Positions 58,721 through 64,000 of a stretch of DNA of 64,000 nt are shown piece after piece. Each line of letters begins with the position of its first letter. Position 1 is the stretch's first letter. Under the pieces are notes generated by a model, which saw nothing but the letters and a program-made list of their open reading frames with translations, made no database searches and was not told the origin of the DNA. Both the position numbers and the translations under genes were made by a program. The stretch is from NCBI GenBank assembly GCA_963756975.1, contig CAVWPS010000002.1, positions 1,674,001-1,738,000 on the forward strand. The letters run 5' to 3'. The DNA is from CAVRQM01 sp963756975 (lineage in GTDB: Bacteria; Pseudomonadota; Alphaproteobacteria; Acetobacterales; Acetobacteraceae).

Positions 58721-58989
58721 GCGCGAGGGAAGCCTGACCGATTGGGCCCGTATTAACGCCATGACAGACGACGAAATCGAGGCGAATGCCGCTTCCGACC
58801 CTGACTTCACTGGGGTTCGAAAATGTCTTTAGGAAGGGGATCGTCAGCCTTCCCGTGGACGACTTCGTCGGCCTCGATCCGCGCATCCTGAACTTCTTCC
58901 GCGCTCAAGGCCCCGACTTCCGCGATCGCATCAGGGCCGTCCTGCTCGATCACATCGCCCAAGCAGAGCGGTCCGAGGCGGCCGACTGA
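58665..58989 (+). pseudogene. brnA: BrnA-family antitoxin, frame broken once
   Basis: Antitoxin partner of BrnT that autorepresses the operon. The N-terminal half, in the first frame, is typical: MNDENIVRYTASELKALVER, EGSLTDWARINAMTDDEIEA, NAASDPDFTG, then a stop at 58830. The ribbon-helix-helix DNA-binding half is in the +1 frame: RKGIVSLPVDDFVGLDPRIL then NFFRAQGPDFRDRIRAVLLD. Removing one base at 58812-58817 joins them as DPDFTGVENVFRKGIVSL. As read, the antitoxin would lack its DNA-binding domain. The start overlaps the toxin gene by 56 nt; gcdH begins 1 nt after the stop. Confidence 0.75.
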
Positions 58990-58990
58990 G

Positions 58991-60205
58991 ATGGACGGAC
59001 ACGTCGCCCCATCGCGCCCGCCCTCCGCCGTCTCCGGCCGGTTCGTCTGGGACGACGCCCTGCTGCTCGACGATCAGCTGACCGAGGACGAGCGGGCGAT
59101 CCGCGAGGCGGCGCACGCCTACTGCCAGGAGCGGCTGCAACCGCGCGTGCTCATGGCGAACCGGCACGAGAGTTTCGACCGCGACATCCTGACCGAAATG
59201 GGCGAACTCGGCTTCCTCGGGGCCACGCTGGACAGCCACGGCTGCGCCGGCGTGTCCTACGTCGCCTACGGCCTTATCGCGCGCGAGGTCGAGCGGGTCG
59301 ACAGCGGCTACCGCTCGGCGTTCTCGGTCCAGTCGAGCCTCGTCATGTATCCGATTCACGCGTTCGGAACGGACGAGCAGCGCGACCGCTTTCTGCCGCG
59401 CCTGCGGACCGGCGAGTGGGTCGGCTGCTTCGGGCTGACCGAGCCGGATGCGGGCTCCGATCCCGCCTCGATGCGGTCGCGGGCTCGTGCGGTCGACGGC
59501 GGCTACGTGCTGAACGGGGCCAAGACCTGGATCACCAACAGCCCGATCGCCGACGTCTTCGTGGTCTGGGCGAAGGACGATGCGGGCGACATTCGCGGCT
59601 TCATCCTGGAACGCGGGATGGCCGGCCTGACCGCGCCGAAGATCGAGGGCAAGTTCAGCCTGCGCGCCAGCGTCACGGGGTCGATCGCGATGGCCGACGT
59701 GTTCGTGCCGGAGGCGAACCGCCTGCCGGGCGCGAAAGGGTTGCGCGGCCCGTTCTCGTGCCTGAACAACGCGCGGTACGGCATTTCGTGGGGGGTTCTG
59801 GGAGCGGCCGAGTTCTGCTGGCACGCGGCCCGCGCCTACACGCTGGACCGCGAGATGTTCGGCCGCCCGCTCGCCGCGACCCAGCTTGTCCAGCGCAAGC
59901 TCGCCGATATGCAGACCGACATCACGCTGGCCTTGCAGGGCGCGCTGCGGCTGGGCCGGCTGATGGACGAACACCGGGCCGCGCCCGAGATGATCAGCCT
60001 GATGAAACGCAATTCGTGCGCCCGGGCACTCGAGATCGCCCGCGTGTCGCGCGACATGCACGGCGGCAACGGAATTTCGGACGAGTACCACGTGATCCGC
60101 CACATGCTGAACCTGGAGGCCGTCAACACCTACGAGGGCACGGCGGACGTCCACGCGCTGATTCTCGGCCGCGCGCAAACCGGGCTGTCGGCGTTCGGCG
60201 GCTGA
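58991..60205 (+). CDS. gcdH: Glutaryl-CoA dehydrogenase-like acyl-CoA dehydrogenase
   Basis: FAD acyl-CoA dehydrogenase of 404 aa, closest in pattern to glutaryl-CoA dehydrogenase of lysine/tryptophan breakdown. Signatures: FVWDDALLLDDQLTEDERAI, LGATLDSHGCAGVSYVAYGL, FGLTEPDAGSDPASMRSRAR, LNGAKTWITNSPIADVFVVW, DMHGGNGISDEYHVIRHMLN and the catalytic Glu in EAVNTYEGTADVHALILGRA. The Arg needed for the glutaryl carboxylate fits RVDSGYRSAFSVQSSL. It is immediately after brnA; a lysine-degradation cluster is not visible here. Confidence 0.92.
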   Translation: MDGHVAPSRPPSAVSGRFVWDDALLLDDQLTEDERAIREAAHAYCQERLQPRVLMANRHESFDRDILTEMGELGFLGATLDSHGCAGVSYVAYGLIAREVERVDSGYRSAFSVQSSLVMYPIHAFGTDEQRDRFLPRLRTGEWVGCFGLTEPDAGSDPASMRSRARAVDGGYVLNGAKTWITNSPIADVFVVWAKDDAGDIRGFILERGMAGLTAPKIEGKFSLRASVTGSIAMADVFVPEANRLPGAKGLRGPFSCLNNARYGISWGVLGAAEFCWHAARAYTLDREMFGRPLAATQLVQRKLADMQTDITLALQGALRLGRLMDEHRAAPEMISLMKRNSCARALEIARVSRDMHGGNGISDEYHVIRHMLNLEAVNTYEGTADVHALILGRAQTGLSAFGG

Positions 60206-60211
60206 ACGGGC

Positions 60212-61186
60212 CTATGCCGTGGAGTCGTCGTCGTCGGACGGCTCGATCCGCGGTGGATGGCGCAGCGCCATGATGCGCTTCAGCTTGTCGTGCGCCGCCG
60301 CCGCTTCGGTCGCGGTGCGCGACTTTCCGTGCACCCGGTAGCGGCACAAAATTTCCGGCACGTAGCCGGCGATCAGGCCCGCGTCGACGAATTTCAGCCA
60401 GAAGTCGTAATCCTCCCAGCCCTCGTCGATGTGGCTGTAGCCGCCGATCCGCTGCCACGCCGATTTGTGGACGATGCTCATGACATCGACGTAGTTGTTG
60501 CGGACCAGTTCGGCCGGATCCCAGATGTCGGCGCGGCCGATACCGGCCCGGTCGCCGTATTCGACCAGTTGCGGATAGGTCGCGTCGAAATTGCCGTCGC
60601 GGATGGCGCGATACAGGCGCTCGATCGCGCGCGGAAACGCGTCGTTGTCGGCGTCGATGACGAACACGTAGTCGCTGATCGCGTGATCGAACGCCGCGTT
60701 CCGAGCGATCGAGACGCCCTGGTTGCGGTTCTGCGCGAGCAATGTCGCACGGTAGAATCGCGAGGCATGTGCGGTCAGCCACTCGGCGGCGACCTCGACG
60801 GAGTCGTCGCGCGTCGAATGATCGTCGACGATGACCAGATCGAGCGCCGGATGCGTCTGTGCGGCCAGCGAGTCGAGGCAGTCCGGCAGGTGACTGGCAT
60901 AGTTGTAATTCGTCACGCAAATCGAGACGAGGCCGGCCGGAACCGGACCGGGCGCCTGATAGTGGAACGCGGTTTTCGTGCCGGGCGCCCAGGGCTTGGC
61001 GGACCACGGCTTCACCGGCAGGCGCTCGGCCACGCGCGGCGGGACGGCTCGCGCCGCCGGCGTCCTGGCCGGAATCTGGGTTGGCGTCTGCGTCGGCCCA
61101 TCCCGCACGACCGATTTCTCGACGTGTTTGATGGCCGGCTTGCGGCCGCTCGCCTTTTGGCCGCCGGGACGTTTCGCCGCACTCAT
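60212..61186 (-). CDS. Family 2 glycosyltransferase
   Basis: GT-A glycosyltransferase of 324 aa. An N-terminal basic, Pro-rich tail of about 85 residues precedes the catalytic domain VSICVTNYNYASHLPDCLDS, LDLVIVDDHSTRDDSVEVAA, LAQNRNQGVSIARNAAFDHA and the DxD site YVFVIDADNDAFPRAIERLY. The acceptor-side motif is EGWEDYDFWLKFVDAGLIAG. The start overlaps the upstream transferase gene stop (ATGA). It is probably involved in exopolysaccharide, LPS or surface-protein glycosylation. It faces gcdH tail-to-tail with a 6-nt gap. Confidence 0.92.
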   Translation of the reverse strand: MSAAKRPGGQKASGRKPAIKHVEKSVVRDGPTQTPTQIPARTPAARAVPPRVAERLPVKPWSAKPWAPGTKTAFHYQAPGPVPAGLVSICVTNYNYASHLPDCLDSLAAQTHPALDLVIVDDHSTRDDSVEVAAEWLTAHASRFYRATLLAQNRNQGVSIARNAAFDHAISDYVFVIDADNDAFPRAIERLYRAIRDGNFDATYPQLVEYGDRAGIGRADIWDPAELVRNNYVDVMSIVHKSAWQRIGGYSHIDEGWEDYDFWLKFVDAGLIAGYVPEILCRYRVHGKSRTATEAAAAHDKLKRIMALRHPPRIEPSDDDDSTA

Positions 61187-62769
61187 GCCATCGCGTCCTC
61201 GAGCAGAAACGATCGCAGATTCCGGTGCGCCCGCTCGGTGACCGACCGGTCGTGGACGAGGGTCAGCGCGTTGCGCCGCACGTCTTCCGCCCGTGCCCGT
61301 CCGTCATCCGTGCGCAACAGCCACTCCAGCAGGTCCGGGATGTGCCGCCCGCTCTCCTCGAAGAAATGCTGGTCCGGCTTGAACAACGGGTGCGGCAGGC
61401 ACGGCTCGGTCACGACAAGGGTGCCGCCCGCCATCGCCATCTTGACGATCCGGTGCCATTCGAAAAACCCGTAATCGTCCCGATGGATATTCAGCGCGAT
61501 TTTCGAGTGCGCCGTCACGTGCGCGCCGAGCCGGGACAGGATGCCGTCGCGCCGGGTGTTTTTCTGCGGTCCATCGAACCGCCGATAGTACAGGTAGCAT
61601 TCGAGGTCGGACAGGTAGCGCGCGTGCCGGACGAAGAACGCCTCGCGGTGTTCGGACGACCCGCCGAAGAACGACACGTCGATCGGCCGGTCGTCGAACC
61701 TCGTCTCGGGATGCGGCGTCGCGCGCGCCGATGGCGGGAGGACCCGGACCATCGAGTGATCCTCGTCACCCGGCAGCAGCCAGCCGGCCGGGTGGGCGAT
61801 GTCGGGCGGCGGAATGTCGGGACTGAAGTGCAGTGCCCGCACGCCGCCCTCATCGAACATGTTGGCCACTTGGCAGCAGATGTCCAAGATGCCCCGGGAC
61901 ATCAGCATGAACGGCAAACCGCGCTCGAACCAGATGGTCTGCAACTGCTCGGTGTTGAACATGAAGGATTGGCTGACGACGCTGTCGATCGCCCAGTCGC
62001 GGCCGCGCCCGAGATGGAAGAACTCGTGCGGCGCCATGATGATGCTGAGCGGCGGGCGGTCGCCGATGTCGGCGGTCTGATCCAGCAGCACCGCGTCGAA
62101 GCCCGCCGCCGTGAGGGATGCCACGAGATCGCCGGCGATCTCCTTGATGAAGCCGTTGCCGAGGCTGTTGTAGTAGACGGCCGCCCGCCCGGTCGGCACC
62201 GGCGGCTCCTTCGCCGATGCCCAGCTCGGCGGTGGGCGGGAGCCCTCGTCCAGTGCCGCGAACCGGCCGAGGCTTTCGGCGACGACGAGGCTGTTCAGGA
62301 CGGAGCGGCCCTCCGGGAACCCGTATAGGAACGCATGCTCGTCGAGCGGCCGGTTGAGCCGGCTCACATCGGAGTTCATCGCGAGGTATTTGTCGTCGGA
62401 GTAGATCGGCAGGCGCTGCAGACGCCGGATGCCGCGGCGGAGGGTCGGGACCTCGAACACGGTCAGCAAGCCGCGATCGAACAGGTCGTCGTCGGAGCCG
62501 TGCGCGATGAAGTGGGCGAACGCGTTGCGCCCGTGCGGGATGGTGTCGCCCCTGCCGCGCAGGTAACGTTTTATGACGAAGAACTCGTTAGGGTTGCGTC
62601 CCTCGTCCGCGCCGTGGCGGACGAAGTGAATCAGGGGATGCATCTTCTGTTTAGCGACGTCCGGGTTCGCCCGCAGGTAATAGGCGGTGTCGAATAACCC
62701 GGAAGTCTCGATGACCTGGATGTCCTCGATCTGTTCGGCGGTCAAATCCGGATCGAGATCAGAGATCAT
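61183..62769 (-). CDS. Surface-glycan glycosyltransferase with N-terminal repeats
   Basis: Protein of 528 aa. The first 170 residues hold three degenerate copies of a repeat common in large glycosyltransferases: GLFDTAYYLRANPDVAKQKM with PLIHFVRHGADEGRNPN, then RYLRGRGDTIPHGRNAFAHF, then DDKYLAMNSDVSRLNRPLDE. The rest resembles CgeB/GT1-type transferases, with a final KIALNIHRDDYGFFEWHRIV and MAMAGGTLVVTEPCLPHPLF, PDLLEWLLRTDDGRARAEDV segment. It overlaps the GT2 gene and is likely in one operon with it. Donor and acceptor are unknown. Confidence 0.82.
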   Translation of the reverse strand: MISDLDPDLTAEQIEDIQVIETSGLFDTAYYLRANPDVAKQKMHPLIHFVRHGADEGRNPNEFFVIKRYLRGRGDTIPHGRNAFAHFIAHGSDDDLFDRGLLTVFEVPTLRRGIRRLQRLPIYSDDKYLAMNSDVSRLNRPLDEHAFLYGFPEGRSVLNSLVVAESLGRFAALDEGSRPPPSWASAKEPPVPTGRAAVYYNSLGNGFIKEIAGDLVASLTAAGFDAVLLDQTADIGDRPPLSIIMAPHEFFHLGRGRDWAIDSVVSQSFMFNTEQLQTIWFERGLPFMLMSRGILDICCQVANMFDEGGVRALHFSPDIPPPDIAHPAGWLLPGDEDHSMVRVLPPSARATPHPETRFDDRPIDVSFFGGSSEHREAFFVRHARYLSDLECYLYYRRFDGPQKNTRRDGILSRLGAHVTAHSKIALNIHRDDYGFFEWHRIVKMAMAGGTLVVTEPCLPHPLFKPDQHFFEESGRHIPDLLEWLLRTDDGRARAEDVRRNALTLVHDRSVTERAHRNLRSFLLEDAMA

Positions 62770-63026
62770 CTAGATGCCTCGACAAACGGTTCACCAGCCT
62801 TCGGACAGTCTGCGGTCGCGGTGCCGCGCATCGTTCCCGCCGGCCAACGTGCAACAAGCGCAAGTGACCCCGCTTGGCAAGCGCCCGCCGTACCCCGGTC
62901 ACCGGTGCCGCGTCACGGTTTCAGGCCATCAACCTTAACGAGTCGCAAGCGCGTCTTTGTGACATGCGCGATGGAGTCCGGGTGAAATCGAAGCGCGGCC
63001 TCTCGGCTTGACGCGAAAATCCGCTT

Positions 63027-64000
63027 ATGGTCGTGGCGATGGCCGCGCCGAGAATCCTGCCGAACCACCTTCTGCTCCGGCCCGGTCGCGGCATCCCGCT
63101 CGATCGCCTGCGCCCGGTCATCGTGCATGGCGGCCGGCCGATCAAGCCGCGCATGGGCCCGCGCCGGATCGATCCGGATGACGGCAACGGCCCGGCGCTG
63201 ATCGTGCCGACCGATCTGCGTCCGTTCGCCGGTGACCGGGAGGCGCGGCTGCAGGTCTGGGCGGACGGGTTCAAGCTGTCCGACACGGCATTGTTCGCGA
63301 CCGGCGGCGCGGTCGCGGGCGCGATCGAGCGTGTCGCCGATCACTGCCTGACCGGCTGGGCGGCGCACGTGCTCGGCGAGCGGTTGCCGGGCGGAGAATT
63401 GTGGGTCGACGGCGTGCCGTCCGGCCGCTTCGTCGCCGATATCGGCCGGCGCGACCTCGGCGGCGTCGGGCCGATCGCGTCGTGCGCGGGGTTCGAGGTG
63501 CCGCTACCCGCGACCGCGCTGGACGGGCACGAGCACGAGGTGTCGGTCACGTTCGGCCAGAGCCGGATGACCCCGGTCCGGATGCGCGCGCGGCCGCGGT
63601 TCAGGCTGGAACGGACGACGACCACGTCGATCAAGCTGTGGTTCTACGACATGGGTCAGCCGGACGGGCCGGTGACGATCACGCTGCGCGACGAGGCGGG
63701 CGCGGTGCTGCTGTCCGGCCCGACCTATCCGCGCGCCGACACCGGCGAGCGGCTCGGGCGCTGGCACACCGGGTACGAGGCGGACATGCCGCCCGATCTG
63801 GCGCCGGGGCGGATCGAAATTTGCGCCGGGCGGAACGCCGCGATGGTGTTCGCGACGCTGGAGGTCGCCACGGCGGGTGCCCGGATCGAGGCGATGCGCG
63901 AGGGCGCCGGCGCGTTGCTCCGGCTGGAGCGGGATCATGGCGGCCCGGTCGGATGGTCGCGCGACCTGCTGGCCGAGTTGCGGCGCGCGTCTCGCCTGCC
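63027..64000 (+). CDS. Surface-glycan-associated protein, N-terminal part (runs off window)
   Basis: Open frame of 324 codons without a stop at the window end. It begins MVVAMAAPRILPNHLLLRPG and continues PALIVPTDLRPFAGDREARL, QVWADGFKLSDTALFATGGA, a jelly-roll-like stretch (GHEHEVSVTFGQSRMTP, LERTTTTSIKLWFYDMGQPD, GPVTITLRDEAGAVLLSGPT) and AGRIEAMREGAGALLRLERD-like helices. Beta-rich, carbohydrate-binding-like N-termini of this kind are found before catalytic domains in large glycosyltransferases of acetic-acid-type bacteria; that reading is tentative. It diverges from the glycosyltransferase pair; the 257-bp intergenic region upstream should hold its promoter, but I see no clear boxes. Confidence 0.65.
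   Translation, partial: MVVAMAAPRILPNHLLLRPGRGIPLDRLRPVIVHGGRPIKPRMGPRRIDPDDGNGPALIVPTDLRPFAGDREARLQVWADGFKLSDTALFATGGAVAGAIERVADHCLTGWAAHVLGERLPGGELWVDGVPSGRFVADIGRRDLGGVGPIASCAGFEVPLPATALDGHEHEVSVTFGQSRMTPVRMRARPRFRLERTTTTSIKLWFYDMGQPDGPVTITLRDEAGAVLLSGPTYPRADTGERLGRWHTGYEADMPPDLAPGRIEICAGRNAAMVFATLEVATAGARIEAMREGAGALLRLERDHGGPVGWSRDLLAELRRASRL

Noticed and set aside
62913..63938. Minus-strand reading frames near the window end
   Set aside because: They are antisense to the open plus-strand frame from 63027, which has the more protein-like composition and an uninterrupted 324 codons.

Overview
The window is about 70% G+C and reads as a chromosomal segment of an alphaproteobacterium, most likely a Rhodospirillales or Acetobacteraceae-type organism. 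The grounds are the cell-cycle regulator GcrA, an alphaproteobacterial ctaCDB-ctaG-ctaE cytochrome oxidase operon, a Rhodobacter-type phospholipid methyltransferase, a zf-CHCC protein, and the mdh-sucCD-sucAB-lpd arrangement. Almost everything is packed housekeeping DNA with ATGA-type overlaps. I see no phage, transposase, integrase or CRISPR array.

Layout. 1-1344: end of hflC and a broken membrane-protein gene. 1105-9518 (minus): aa3-type oxidase operon ctaC-ctaD-ctaB-small subunit-ctaG-ctaE-surf1, followed by an M32 carboxypeptidase and a TPR protein. 9583-13619 (minus): lipid methyltransferase and gcrA, then methionine salvage mtnBDC with tatA, then a CHAP lipoprotein. 13755-16756 (plus): a copper-handling group (DUF2946-like, CopC, a CopD-cytochrome c fusion, a lipoprotein). 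16753-19708 (minus): polA and a zf-CHCC protein. 19759-22602: a lipase-like lipoprotein, a TetR/short-chain dehydrogenase cassette bounded by a 51-bp imperfect direct repeat, and tRNA-Arg(CCG). 22606-26386 (minus): two-component system, PepSY protein, a small secreted protein and a COG4705 membrane protein. 26500-34580: a catabolic-looking cluster with a dimethylformamidase-like gene that carries an in-frame palindromic repeat, an SDR, a NitT/TauT-type ABC transporter, a HisD-like dehydrogenase and an FMN-dependent 2-hydroxyacid dehydrogenase. 34696-48277: hybrid sensor kinase, unknown protein, aroC, fabI, pdxH, usp, pirin, MFS, FAD protein, Uma2 and small proteins. 48380-58425 (plus): zapE and the TCA block mdh-sucC-sucD-sucA-sucB-lpd. 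58418-60205: BrnT/BrnA toxin-antitoxin and glutaryl-CoA dehydrogenase. 60212-64000: surface-glycan glycosyltransferases and an open-ended gene.

Two window-wide oddities stand out. First, eight genes on both strands contain ten apparent frameshifts. Every one is a gain of a single base, including in sucA and sucB, and in each case removing one T from the + strand is sufficient to restore the family sequence. Sequence or assembly error is the simplest explanation, although real decay of the catabolic cluster remains possible. Second, two genes (aroC and the phospholipid methyltransferase) appear to begin at CTG within a CTGA overlap with the upstream stop codon. A third CTGA junction lies before the MFS gene.

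The best candidate for an undescribed system is the 26.5-34.6 kb cluster. Its HisD homologue has lost residues that bind zinc in true histidinol dehydrogenase and sits with a small-molecule importer and a lactate-oxidase-type enzyme. This suggests uptake and stepwise oxidation of an unknown hydroxylated compound.
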